Shown piece by piece: positions 9,201 through 18,274 of a stretch of 64,000 bases of DNA. Each line of letters opens with the position of its first letter. Position 1 is the stretch's first letter. A program made the translations under genes and the position numbers. The notes under the pieces were generated by a model. The model was given only the letters and a program-made list of their open reading frames with translations. It was not told where the DNA came from and made no database searches. Source of the DNA: Desertimonas sp963786985 (lineage in GTDB: Bacteria; Actinomycetota; Acidimicrobiia; Acidimicrobiales; Ilumatobacteraceae); the NCBI GenBank assembly GCA_963786985.1, contig CAWBBL010000029.1, forward strand, positions 1 to 64,000, given 5' to 3'.

Positions 9201-12200
9201 TTGCCGCAGGTGGTGACGGTGACCGCGACGCTCGACGAGGCCGGGGTTGGTTGGCCGGCGACGATGCCGGCGGGGTGGACCGAAACGAACTCGACGACGG
9301 CGACGTTCAAGCCGGTGCTGTTGCAGGCCGCGCCGTGTTTCCCGGTGCTTCCGACGGATCCGGTGGTGACGCAGGCGACGTGTACTGCTGGTGAGGTGAC
9401 GGTGCCGACGATCGAGTTGGCGTCCGACTCCGGCGGGGGTCACCTACGTGGCCGTTCCGGCCGGACCGTATGATCGGCGACCGACGGCGACACGGTGACG
9501 GTGACGGCGACGTTGTCCGACGGGTTGAAGTGGGGCACGATGCTGCCGCCGTGGGTGAAGGTCGACAACGTCACGGCGACGATCGCGGTGACGTTGGTCG
9601 GCGACGTCGTGTGACGAGGTGACGCCGGTGGCGCCGACGGTGACGCAGGCGGTGTGTCGTAACGGGGCGTTCGTGCCGCCGACGGTGACGTTGCCGACGA
9701 CCGATGGGATCACCTATACGGCTGATCGAGGGGCCGTATGTGCCGTTGCCGCAGGTGGTGACGGTGACCGCGACGCTCGATGAGGCCGGGGTTGGTTGGC
9801 CGGCGACGCTGCCGGCGGGGTGGACCGAGACGGGCTCGACGACGGCGACGTACAACCGGTGCGGTTGCGTGCCGCGCCGTGTTTCCCGGTGCTTCCGACG
9901 GATCCGATGGTGACGCAGGCGACGTGTACTGCTGGTGAGGTGACGGTGCCGACGATCGAGTTGGCGTCGACTCCGGCGGGGGTCACCTACGTGGCCGATC
10001 CGGCCGGGCCGTATGACCCGGCGACCGAGCGACTACACGGTGACGGTGACGGCGACGTTGTCCGATGGGCTTGAAGTGGGGCACGATGCTGCCGCCGTGG
10101 GTGAAGGTCGACAACGTCACGGCGACGTATCGTCGTCGAGTTGGTCGGCACGTCGTGTGACGAGGTGACCCCGGTGGCGCCGTCGTTCACGCAGGCGGTG
10201 TGTCGTAACGGGGAGTTGGTGCCGCCGACGTTGACGTTTGCGGATGACCGATGGGATCACCTACACGGCTGACAAGGCTCCGCCGTTCATGCCGTTGCCT
10301 GAGCTGGTGACGGTGACCGCGACGCTCGATGACGAGGGGGTGGGTTGGCCTGACAGCTGCCGGACGGGGTGGACCGAGACGGGCTCGACGACGGCGACGT
10401 ACTTGGTGCGGTTCTACGTGAACTCGTGTATTCCGGTGGTTCCGGAGGCTCCCGACGTGGTGCAGGCGACGTGTACTGCTGGTGAGGTGACGGTGCCGAC
10501 GATCACGCCGAAGGTCACCGGGTTCGTCACCTACACGTTGGATCCGACGGGGCCGTATGACCCGGGGACCGAGGACTACACGGTGACGGTGACGGCGACG
10601 TTGTCCGCTGAGCTGGTGGAGTGGGGGCAGATGCCGGAGGGGTGGACGCGAGTCGACAATCTCACGGCGACGTATGTCGTCGAGTTGACCGGCACGACCT
10701 GTGACGAGGTGACGCCGGTGGCGCCGTCGTTCACGCAGGCGGTGTGTCGTAACGGGGAGTTGGTGCCGCCGACGTTGACGTTTGCGGACGACTGATGGGA
10801 TCACCTACACGGCTGACAAGGCTCCGCCGTTCATGCCGTTGCCTGAGCTGGTGACGGTGACCGCGACGCTCGATGACGAGGGGGTGGGTTGGCCTGATCA
10901 GCTGCCGGACGGGGTGGACCGAGACGGGCTCGACGACGGCGACGTACTTGGTGCGGTTCTACGTGAACTCGTGTATTCCGGTGGTTCCGGAGGCTCCCGA
11001 CGTCGTGCAGGCGACGTGCACTGCTGGTGAGGTGACGGTGCCGACGATCACGCCGAAGGTCACCGGGTTCGTCACCTACACGTTGGATCCGACGGGGCGT
11101 ATGACCCCGGGACCGAGGACTACACGGTGACGGTGACAGCGACGTTGTCCGCTGAGCTGGTGGAGTGGGGGCAGATGCCGGAGGGGTGGACGCGAGTCGA
11201 CAATCTCACGGCGACGTATGTCGTCGAGTTGACCGGCACGACCTGTGACGAGGTGACGCCGGTGGCGCCGTCGTTCACGCAGGCGGTGTGTCGTAACGGG
11301 GAGTTGGTGCCGCCGACGTTGACGTTGCCGGCGACTGATGGGATCACCTACACGGCTGACAAGGCTCCGCCGTTTATGCCGTTGCCTGAGCTGGTGACGG
11401 TGACCGCGACGCTCGATGACGAGGGGGTGGGTTGGCCTGACCAGCTGCCGGACGGGGTGGACCGAGACGGGCTCGACGACGGCGACGTACTTGGTGCGGT
11501 TCTACGTGAACTCGTGTATTCCGGTGGTTCCGGAGGCTCCCGACGTCGTGCAGGCGACGTGTACTGCTGGTGAGGTGACGGTGCCGACGATCACGCCGAA
11601 GGTCACCGGGTTCGTCACCTACACGTTGGATCCGACCGACTATGACCCCGGGACCGACGGACTACACGGTGACGGTGACAGCGACGTTGTCCGCTGAGCT
11701 GGTGGAGTGGGGGCAGATGCCGGAGGGGTGGACGCGAGTCGACAATCTCACGGCGACGTATGTCGTCGAGTTGATCGGCACGACCTGTGACGAGGTGACG
11801 CCGGTGGCGCCGACGAACCACGCCGCTCAGTGCGTCGACGGCGCCTTGACCCCCCCGACGTTGACGCTGGCGGAGACCGACGGGATCACCTACACGGCTG
11901 ATCCTGAGGGGCCGTACGCGCCGGGTGACACGGTGGAGGTGACGGCGACGCTCGAGGACGCCGGGGTGGCGTGGCCCGCTGAGCTGCCGCCGGGTTGGAC
12001 GGCGACATCGGCCACGACCGCGACGTACACCCACACGTTCGACGACGTGACATGCACGCCGGTGCTGCCGGTTGATCCGGCGGTGGTCGAGGGCACGTGC
12101 GCCAACGGTGTGCTCACGGCGTCGTCGGTGCAGTTGGAGGCGACGCCGGGTCTCGTCTATGCGGTCGAGCCGCCAGGGCCGTACGACCCCGCGGCCGAGA

Positions 12201-12673
12201 CGGACGTAGTCGTCACCGCCACCGTGCTCGACGGGTACGCGTGGGAGGGTTCGGACGCCGCCCCGGCCGGCTTTGCCGGTCGGGGTGCCCTTGACCCGCA
12301 AGGAGCGCCACCGCCGGTGGAACTTCCTGCTGGTTGGACGTGGGTAAGCCCGACGGAAGCGACGTTCGCCATCACGTTGCCACAGGCCCCTCCATGTCCG
12401 GAGGTCGCGCCGACGACGACGGCAGCGGCTGCTGAAGCCGAGTCGGCGACCGCGGCGGAACCCGAGCAGGCTCCGACGACCACGGCTGCGGCCGAGGAGC
12501 CGACAACTTCCGCGGCGGAACCCACTGTGGCTCCGACGACGACTTCGGTGCCCGTGCCGATTCCCGAGACCGGGGCGAGCGGGCTCCCGGGTCAGCTGCT
12601 GGTCGCCTTCCTTGCGTTGTCGAGCGGGCTCGTGCTGATCATGCTTGGGCGTCGACGCCAAGGCGCCGGCTGA
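6291..12673 (+). CDS. Giant repetitive sortase-anchored surface protein (many frameshifts)
   Basis: Cell-surface protein of about 2,130 aa if read through. The ATG at 6291 follows AGGGGGAC. Order: signal peptide (RRRRFLLVSGFALVTSS...), Pro/Thr-rich linker (to about residue 95), beta domains, a segment with VVICHATNSLTN and GGHHYNHEDDIIPPGPW known from other actinobacterial surface proteins, then about 18 repeats of about 90 aa, a second Thr/Ala/Glu-rich linker, and the anchor IPETG + hydrophobic helix + RRR at the end. Each repeat has a Cys near the start (TQAVC or TQATC) and ends in a Cys, with VTVTATL and PPGW-type words between, suggesting disulfide-closed Ig-like modules. Roughly 15 single-base indels lie between 8340 and 11660; the signal and anchor ends share one logic, so I treat it as one gene. 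Adhesin or stalk function is a guess. Confidence 0.8.
7438..12397 (+). repeat. Array of about 18 in-frame repeats of about 270 bp
   Basis: Tandem units of about 270 bp in the surface-protein gene. Units 1-4 are diverged. From about 8518 two alternating types appear: A (REVVPADPTVTQAVC... / DEVTPVAPSFTQAVC...) and B (FPVLPTDPKVTQATC... / IPVVPEAPDVVQATC...), giving an AB super-repeat of about 545 bp. The last two units are again diverged. Confidence 0.85.
10159..11788 (+). repeat. Three near-identical 544-bp super-repeats
   Basis: Units start at 10159, 10703 and 11247, and a fourth, diverged unit starts at 11789. The three are almost identical, which marks recent amplification. All three carry GACGGGGTGG at the same place, one G too many for the frame. 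Confidence 0.85.
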
Positions 12674-12703
12674 CCTCCGCGACGGGCGATCTCCGCAGCC
12701 GGG

Positions 12704-12720
12704 TGCACCGCTTCGGTGCA
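12704..12720. terminator. Hairpin between convergent genes
   Basis: TGCACCG-CTT-CGGTGCA is a perfect 7-bp stem with a 3-nt loop between the ends of the surface-protein gene and the convergent hydrolase gene. There is no T-run, so it may be a bidirectional stem or a remnant of the GGAGCACC...GGTCACA repeat family, which the following 40 bp resemble. Confidence 0.45.
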
Positions 12721-12755
12721 TGCGGCTCCGCGGAACGCGCGAGCAGCGGAACCGG

Positions 12756-13479
12756 TCACAGTTTGCGGCGAAGGAGGGAGTGGACGCGCTCCCAGTGCAG
12801 CTCTGACGCCCGGCGGTTGTGGCGCTCGGTGCCGGGCGGGGCGAAGCCGTGGACGGCGTAGTCGATGAAGTCGAGCGTGTACGTGACGCCGGCGTTGTCG
12901 AGCGCCTCGCGCATCACCGGGATCGTCTCGGGCGGCGCCGTGGCGTCGTTGTCGCACCAGGCGAGGTACACCTCGGCGCGCACCGTGTCGAGGTTGCGGT
13001 GCGGTGAGTCGTCGGTGTCACGGACGAGCCAGGCGCCGTGGATCGACGCCGCCGCGGCGACTCGATCTGGGAACGCCCGGGCGACCGACACCGCCAGCCC
13101 GCCGCTCATGCAGAACCCGACTGCCCCGACGTCGCCGTCCCGGGCCGCCGGATCACTCGACGGCGTGGGCCAGCAGCGCCTCGGCGTCGCCGACGATGTT
13201 CGTCGGTGTGATCGTCGCCATCAGATCCTGTCGGGCGTGCATGTCCTCGTCGCTCGAGGTGAACTCGCGATAGGGCCCGCCGCGGTAGTAGAGGTACGGG
13301 AGCATCACGTAGTAGCCGGCGGTCGCCAGCCGCGACGCCATGTCGCGCAACGCCGGGCGGACGCTCGGGGCGTCCATCAGATAGAGCACGACCGGATGGG
13401 GCCCGTCGTGCTCGGGGTGGAACAGGAACGTCGGCATCGTTCCATCCGGCGTGGTGAGGTCGACCTGTCGCTCGATCAT
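12756..13479 (-). CDS. Dienelactone hydrolase family protein (one frameshift)
   Basis: Alpha/beta hydrolase of about 241 aa acting on carboxymethylenebutenolide-type or other esters. N-terminal part: IERQVDLTTPDGTMPTFLFHP and VVLYLMDAPSVRPALRDMA. C-terminal part: nucleophile motif GFCMSGG (Cys nucleophile as in true dienelactone hydrolases), Asp in LAWCDNDATAP and His in AVHGFAPP. The two halves lie in different frames; the shift is at about 13145, where a stop interrupts AHAVE just before the expected ARDGDVGAVGFCMSGG. Cytoplasmic; substrate unknown. Confidence 0.8.
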
Positions 13480-13496
13480 CGGCCGATTCTGCTCGA

Positions 13497-13573
13497 TCTG
13501 GGGAAGTTTCGTGTCAGGGCCTGGAACGAATCTTCCCCAGAAGGCGCAATGACACGGATCTTCCCCAGATGTG
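13497..13573. repeat. Dispersed palindromic repeat A, copy 1
   Basis: About 77 bp containing TCTGGGGAAG once and CTTCCCCAGA twice around a GTGTCAGGGCCTGGAAC core and GACACGGATC. It matches the elements at 52998 (opposite orientation) and 63056. Intergenic, upstream of the hydrolase gene. Confidence 0.8.
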
Positions 13574-13587
13574 GGGGCGCGGGCGGG

Positions 13588-14106
13588 TCAGACGGCGAGG
13601 GCGCCGTCGACGATCATCACGACGCCGACCACCGCGCCAGTCGTCGCCGACAACAGGCGCCACTGTCGGTGGGCGAGTGATGCACCGGCGGCCGCCACGG
13701 CGATCGGGATAGCCCCGATCGCGGTTGCCAGCACCGGCAACCACCAGCCGTTGCGGGCGGCGACGGCAACGATCGTCACGCCGACCACCGGGGTCAGCAC
13801 GATCGGGAACAGCAGCGGCACGATGCCGCCGGCGATCGCCTCGGGTGCCGGCTCGTCGTCCCAGCGCACGATGGCCACGGCCGACCACAGGGCCAGCACC
13901 AAGCCGGCGCCGACCTCCATCGTCGGCGAGCTGATGTCGAGAGCGTCGAGCAGTGGCGTGGCGACGAACGCCAGCCCGACGGCGACGGCAATGAGCCCGA
14001 GGCCGGTCACGGCTCGCTGCGCGGCGGGTGCGTCGCGCAACAGCCGAGCACGCTGGGGCACGTCAAGGGCCGTGATCACGGCAGCGACGGCGACCACCCA
14101 ATTCAA
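13588..14106 (-). CDS. Small multi-pass membrane protein (MarC-like?)
   Basis: 172 aa with about five hydrophobic helices: NWVVAVAAVITAL, AVTGLGLIAVAVGLAFVA, VGAGLVLALWSAVAIV, GGIVPLLFPIVLTPVVGVTIVAV and TTGAVVGVVMIVDG. The pattern, and IVPLLFPIVLTP, recall MarC-family proteins, but this is weak. The start is TTG at 14106, overlapping the stop of the upstream toroid protein (TTGA), so the two are translationally coupled. Function unknown. Confidence 0.6.
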   Translation of the reverse strand: MNWVVAVAAVITALDVPQRARLLRDAPAAQRAVTGLGLIAVAVGLAFVATPLLDALDISSPTMEVGAGLVLALWSAVAIVRWDDEPAPEAIAGGIVPLLFPIVLTPVVGVTIVAVAARNGWWLPVLATAIGAIPIAVAAAGASLAHRQWRLLSATTGAVVGVVMIVDGALAV

Positions 14107-15332
14107 GATGTCCCCCCGGTCACCCCGGCGGCCCCGAGCAGCGCCGACAGGGCGTGCTGCTGGTCGTCCATCTGCGTGACGTCGAACTGGAACCACGCCC
14201 CCGTGACGATCGCCGGGTCGTCGTCGGCCGCCACGTCGTCGGCGCCGACTTGGCGGTCGACGAGCACGCCGCCGACACACACGGCCCGCTCGGCCAGCGG
14301 TTCCCGAATGTCGGACAGCGCTGGTGTCGCCTCGGCGACGATCTGCCAGTTCGACAACGCCTCACCGATCGTCCCCAGCCCGGCGCCGAGCGTCTGGCGC
14401 CCGCGGGTCCGATACGAGAACAGGCTGTTCGTGCGCTGCGACTCGTAGCGGATCTGCAGGCTCTGCAATCCGGACTGGCGACGAACGTAGGGGAGGTACT
14501 CGTCGGGCAGCTCCCAACCCGGCCACGTCGTCATCACGGCGAAGCCATAGGCCGCCCAGTGATCGGGAACGTCGGGTTGGAAGCCCTCGACCTCACGCCG
14601 CTCCGTCGCGATGTAGTGGGCGATGCGTTCGGCGGCGTCGCCGTAGCCACCGTCCGGGAACGCTCGATGGAGCAGCGTCAACGCCCAGAACGTCTCGCCC
14701 GTGAAGTACTTGCTCCAACTCTCCGGCACGGGCGCGCCGGCGTGCGGGTCGTACGTGCCGTACACCTGGCCACGCTCGTTGACCATCGCCGTCAGGAAGG
14801 CACCGAGGTCGTGGAGCACCTCGTCGTAGCGATCGTCGCCCGTTCGCTCGCGGCGCAGCACGAGGGCGGCGGTGAGCAAGGCGCTCGCCCCGCTGCCAAA
14901 CTGCCCATCGCCGTCGCCGGCGAACGCGCTCCACCCGGGTCCGGCATACATGCGGTCGAGCGCCCACTCGATGCCCCGCTCGGCGGACGCCGCCGCGGCG
15001 TCCGACTCCGTCAGGGCGGCGCCGGCCGCCTGCTCGAGGCTCATCGTCACCCCGGCGTGGCGGGTGATGTTGTAACCGCCGACGTCGGTGTCGGTGTCCC
15101 GGTCGTAGCGGTACAACCAGGCACCATCCGCGCGCTGGTTGCCGACGAGCCATCCGACGGCGGCGTCGGCCGCGGCGCTCAACTCCGCCTCCGTCGGATC
15201 GCCGCACTGCTCGGCCTGCACGACGAAGGCGCGCAGTCCGCCGAGCACGAGCACCCACGACAGGACGCCACCGGCGACGACTCGGCCGACCGTGCGGTGA
15301 CGTCGCGGTGGCTGTGCCGCCGGTTCGGACAT
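14103..15332 (-). CDS. Membrane-anchored alpha/alpha-toroid protein
   Basis: 409 aa. An N-terminal membrane anchor (residues about 18-37, RVVAGGVLSWVLVLGGLRAF) precedes an exported domain resembling terpenoid-cyclase/prenyltransferase or glycosidase alpha/alpha toroids. Features: repeated LVGNQRADGAWLYRYDRDTD, GGYNITRHAGVTMSLEQA, YFTGETFWALTLLHRAFP and DHWAAYGFAVMTTW. The QxxDGxW-like word is the typical repeat signature. No catalytic group can be assigned. A TACTCT box ends 7 nt before the ATG. Coupled to the small membrane protein downstream. Confidence 0.6.
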   Translation of the reverse strand: MSEPAAQPPRRHRTVGRVVAGGVLSWVLVLGGLRAFVVQAEQCGDPTEAELSAAADAAVGWLVGNQRADGAWLYRYDRDTDTDVGGYNITRHAGVTMSLEQAAGAALTESDAAAASAERGIEWALDRMYAGPGWSAFAGDGDGQFGSGASALLTAALVLRRERTGDDRYDEVLHDLGAFLTAMVNERGQVYGTYDPHAGAPVPESWSKYFTGETFWALTLLHRAFPDGGYGDAAERIAHYIATERREVEGFQPDVPDHWAAYGFAVMTTWPGWELPDEYLPYVRRQSGLQSLQIRYESQRTNSLFSYRTRGRQTLGAGLGTIGEALSNWQIVAEATPALSDIREPLAERAVCVGGVLVDRQVGADDVAADDDPAIVTGAWFQFDVTQMDDQQHALSALLGAAGVTGGTS

Positions 15333-15339
15333 TCGGCCG

Positions 15340-15345
15340 AGAGTA
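15340..15345 (-). promoter_or_regulatory. -10 box, leaderless promoter of toroid gene
   Basis: TACTCT on the minus strand, 7 nt before the ATG at 15332. Back to back with the plus-strand box at 15363. Confidence 0.5.
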
Positions 15346-15362
15346 CAAGCGGGCGGACGTCG

Positions 15363-15368
15363 TAACGT
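15363..15368 (+). promoter_or_regulatory. -10 box, leaderless promoter of the HTTM operon
   Basis: TAACGT, 8 nt before the ATG at 15377. Together with the opposing box at 15340 it defines a compact divergent promoter. Confidence 0.5.
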
Positions 15369-15376
15369 TGCCCTCG

Positions 15377-15852
15377 ATGCCCGATGACCAGGGTCTGGGC
15401 GGTGCCCAGCGCGCGCCGAGCAACTGCGCGCTGCGCTCGTCGGGATCGTCGCCGTCGGGGCCGTGCTCGTGCCGCTCGGTCGTGATCTCGGCGCCGACAG
15501 CCTGCCGCTGTCGAACTACCCGATGTTCACCGCCCGTCGCGCCCAGGTCACGTCGATCGAGCGGGCCGTCGGGGTGACGGCCGACGGCACCGAGCAGGTA
15601 CTCGCTCCGGAGCTCACCGGCGGGACCGTCGAGGTGATCCACGCCGCCCAGACGATCGTCGACGCCATCCGCGGGGGAGTTGCCGACGAGCTGTGTGCCG
15701 AGATCGCCGGCCGCGTCGCCGAGTCGGGCGATGCTGACACCGTCGAGGTGGTCGTCGTGACAGAGCGCTTCGACATCGTCGCCGGGCTGCGCGCTGACGA
15801 TCCGCAGCCGGTGGACCGGCGGGTTCACGCTCGCTGTGAGGTGCCCGAGTGA
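15377..15852 (+). CDS. Single-pass membrane protein upstream of HTTM gene (one frameshift)
   Basis: About 158 aa: short N-terminus (MPDDQGLGGAQR), one TM helix (LRAALVGIVAVGAVLVPLG) and an exported domain beginning LPLSNYPMFTARRAQ. The ATG at 15377 and the TM frame differ by one base, with the shift near 15415; a GTG at 15463 would give a shorter intact protein lacking most of the helix. Its stop overlaps the HTTM start (GTGA), so the pair is co-translated. The SNYPMF context suggests a partner of the HTTM protein; function unknown. Confidence 0.6.
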
Positions 15853-16736
15853 CCTGGTTGATGGCGGGCGCGCCGGCAGGGCGGCTCAACGCAGTGCGCC
15901 TGTTGACGATCGGTTACGCCCTCGTGTGGATCGCCGTGCGAACCGATCACTGGCACGACCTCTCGCGCCTCCCGGTGAGCCGCTGGGAGCCAGTCGGGAT
16001 CGTCAACTGGATCGGCTTCGACAGCACCACCGCCGTCACCATCGTCGTGGTGCTGACCTTCGCCGTCGGTGTCGCCGCCCTCGGCAACGTCGCTTGGTCG
16101 ATCAGCGCGCCGCTGTTCGCGATCGGGTTCTTGTGGCTCACTTCGTTCGGCGCCTCGTGGGGTCAGATCCTGCACACGGAGCACCTCCTCGTCCTGCACC
16201 TCCTCGTGCTCGCGGCCTCGCCGTCGGGACGAGGTCCGTCGGCGACCACGGGTTGGCCGTTGAAGGTGATGAGCGCCGTGACCGTGGCCACCTACTTCGT
16301 CGCCGGCGTCGCCAAGCTGCGCTTCGGCGGCGGGCTCGACTGGCTCGCCGGAGACGGGCTGCTGCGCCTCGTCGCTCACGACAACCTGCGCAAGCGACTG
16401 CTCGGCGACGCTTGGTCGCCGATCTCGCCCTTCGCTGTCGGTCACCCGTTGATCTTCCAGGTCGGGGCCTGGGTGACCCTCGTCGTCGAGCTCGGCGCTC
16501 CGCTGGCCCTGCTCGGGCGGCGATGGGCCTACACGTGGATCGCCCTGGCGTGGACGTTCCACCTCGCCGTCCTCGGCCTGATGGCGGTGCTCTTCCCGTA
16601 CCCCCTGTTCGGCGTCGCCTTCGCCTCGATGCTGCCGGTCGAGCGAATCTTCGCCTGGCGCCCGGCCGGTCTCGCCGACCGCGTCCGGGGGTACCAACGT
16701 GTCGATGGCGATGCGCGCTCCGGCCTCCGGCCCTGA
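15849..16736 (+). CDS. HTTM-domain (vitamin-K carboxylase-like) membrane protein
   Basis: 295 aa, multi-pass, resembling the HTTM membrane domain shared with vitamin-K-dependent gamma-carboxylases. Helices include VRLLTIGYALVWIAV, AVTIVVVLTFAVGVAALG, TEHLLVLHLLVLAASP, VMSAVTVATYFVAGVAKLRFG and AWTFHLAVLGLMAVLFPYP. The segment TYFVAGVAKLRFGGGLDWLAGDGL is the recognisable HTTM core. GTG start in a GTGA overlap with the gene before. The 3' end overlaps the next gene by 38 bp in another frame. No carboxylase-specific C-terminal domain is present. Confidence 0.7.
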   Translation: MTWLMAGAPAGRLNAVRLLTIGYALVWIAVRTDHWHDLSRLPVSRWEPVGIVNWIGFDSTTAVTIVVVLTFAVGVAALGNVAWSISAPLFAIGFLWLTSFGASWGQILHTEHLLVLHLLVLAASPSGRGPSATTGWPLKVMSAVTVATYFVAGVAKLRFGGGLDWLAGDGLLRLVAHDNLRKRLLGDAWSPISPFAVGHPLIFQVGAWVTLVVELGAPLALLGRRWAYTWIALAWTFHLAVLGLMAVLFPYPLFGVAFASMLPVERIFAWRPAGLADRVRGYQRVDGDARSGLRP

Positions 16737-18183
16737 CGTCGTGGTCCATCGGGTCCTCCCGATCGGGCAACATCGAACCCTCGACGACTACGTCGCGGCG
16801 GGTGGCGGCGCCGGTCGCCACGCCGCCTTGGACGCCGACGCCGTCGAGCTGATCGACCTCGTCCGCAACTCGGGCCTCCGCGGGCGCGGCGGAGCCGGGT
16901 TCCCCACCGGCATCAAGTGGTCGACGGTCGCCGGGCTGGCTTCCGAGTCGTTGCCGACGACGGTCGTCGTCAACGGGGCGGAGGGCGAGCCAGGCACGTT
17001 CAAGGACCGGGCGATTCTGCGGGCCAATCCCTACGCCGTCCTCGAGGGTGCCGTGATCGCGGCCCGGGCGGTCGGCGCGCCGACGGCGGTGATCGCCCTC
17101 AAGTCGACGTTCGTCCGAGAGATCGAGCGGGTCCAGCGGGCGATCGCCGAGATGGAGGCGGCTGGGTGGGTCGATCGCGGCGTCCTCTCCGTCTTCGAGG
17201 GGCCACGGGAGTACCTCTTCGGCGAGGAGACCGCCTTGCTCGAGTCGGTCGCCGGCCGTCCGCCGTTCCCGCGCATCGCCCCGCCGTGGCGGCGTGGCGC
17301 CACCGAGGTCGTCGAGGACGTGGAAGACACGACGAGTGAGAGCGGACTCGCCGCCCCGGTGTTGATGGCCGGGGAGACCGAGGCCCCGCCGGCGTTGGTC
17401 AACAACGTCGAGACGATCGCCAACGTGCCCGGGATCATCGCCAACGGCGCCGATTGGTTCCGGTCACTCGGCACCGCCGAGTCGCCTGGCACGATCGTGT
17501 GCACCGTCAGCGGCTCGACGAAGCGGGCGGGTGTCGCCGAGATCCCGATGGGCACCCCGCTCCGCGACGCCATCGAGGCGATCGGTGGCGGCGTCGACGT
17601 CGGCCGCCGAGTCACGGCCGTGCTGTTGGGCGTCGCCAATGCGGCACTCACCGGCGACCAACTCGACACACCGCTGTGCTACGAGGCGATGCGCGATGCG
17701 GGGAGCGGACTCGGTTCCGCCGGAGCGATCGTGTTCACCGACGATGACGATCTGCTCGCCGCGGCCGCCGGCGTGGCTCGGTTCCTCGCCGTCGAGTCGT
17801 GCGGCCAGTGCACGCCGTGCAAGCAAGACGGCCTGGCGCTGGCGGCTCGGCTGACGGCGCTCTGCGCCGGAGCGGGCGAACCGGATGACGCGGCGACGGT
17901 GTCCGACCTCCTGGCGACGGTCGCCGACGGCGCCCGCTGCGCCCTCGCCGGCCAGCAGCAGACTGCGGTCGGCAGCCTTGTCGCCCTCGCCGGTGGTCAC
18001 CCGCGCCCGACCGCCGACGGCGAGGCGATCGAGCCGATGCTCGTCGCCGAGCTCGTCGACCTCGACGACGGCAAGGCCGTCTACGACGCCGAGTTCGCCG
18101 GCAAGCAGCCCGACTGGACCTACGACGCGATCGACTCGGGTCAGTCACCCGTCGACCGGCTCACCGACAAGCGCGCCGACTGA
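16699..18183 (+). CDS. Solitary NuoF-like NADH/FMN/4Fe-4S oxidoreductase
   Basis: 494 aa, homologous to the 51-kDa (NuoF) subunit of complex I. FMN/NADH motifs: RGRGGAGFPTGIKWS and NGAEGEPGTFKDR, then GEETALLESVAG. An SLBB segment follows (SGSTKRAGVAEIPMGTPL), then the 4Fe-4S motif ESCGQCTPCKQDG and the fourth Cys in ARCALAGQ. All cluster ligands are present. It differs from complex I NuoF by an insert around residues 205-235 and a C-terminal extension, and no NuoE/NuoG neighbours it. It probably oxidises NADH and passes electrons to an unknown partner, perhaps the overlapping membrane gene. GTG start. Confidence 0.8.
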   Translation: MSMAMRAPASGPDVVVHRVLPIGQHRTLDDYVAAGGGAGRHAALDADAVELIDLVRNSGLRGRGGAGFPTGIKWSTVAGLASESLPTTVVVNGAEGEPGTFKDRAILRANPYAVLEGAVIAARAVGAPTAVIALKSTFVREIERVQRAIAEMEAAGWVDRGVLSVFEGPREYLFGEETALLESVAGRPPFPRIAPPWRRGATEVVEDVEDTTSESGLAAPVLMAGETEAPPALVNNVETIANVPGIIANGADWFRSLGTAESPGTIVCTVSGSTKRAGVAEIPMGTPLRDAIEAIGGGVDVGRRVTAVLLGVANAALTGDQLDTPLCYEAMRDAGSGLGSAGAIVFTDDDDLLAAAAGVARFLAVESCGQCTPCKQDGLALAARLTALCAGAGEPDDAATVSDLLATVADGARCALAGQQQTAVGSLVALAGGHPRPTADGEAIEPMLVAELVDLDDGKAVYDAEFAGKQPDWTYDAIDSGQSPVDRLTDKRAD

Positions 18184-18194
18184 CGCCAGCCGCC

Positions 18195-18243
18195 GATCTG
18201 GGCGGCCGAACGGCCGGAAACCGGACCGCCGGCCGCCCGGATC
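18195..18243. terminator. Strong GC hairpin between convergent genes
   Basis: GATCTGGGCGGCCG pairs with CGGCCGCCCGGATC (one mismatch), with an inner GGCCGG/CCGG stem. A further CCGCCCAG follows at 18262. It lies between the convergent ends of the NuoF-like gene and meaB, without a T-run; bidirectional termination is likely. Confidence 0.6.
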
Positions 18244-18274
18244 GAGAAATGGACCGGAGGCCGCCCAGAACGAG

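Noticed and set aside
7438..12397. The 270-bp and 544-bp tandem arrays as a CRISPR or satellite
   Set aside because: The units are in-frame protein modules without spacers and sit between a signal peptide and a sortase anchor in the same direction.
18195..18243. The GC hairpin as a third dispersed repeat family
   Set aside because: No second copy was seen in the window; position between convergent genes fits a terminator.
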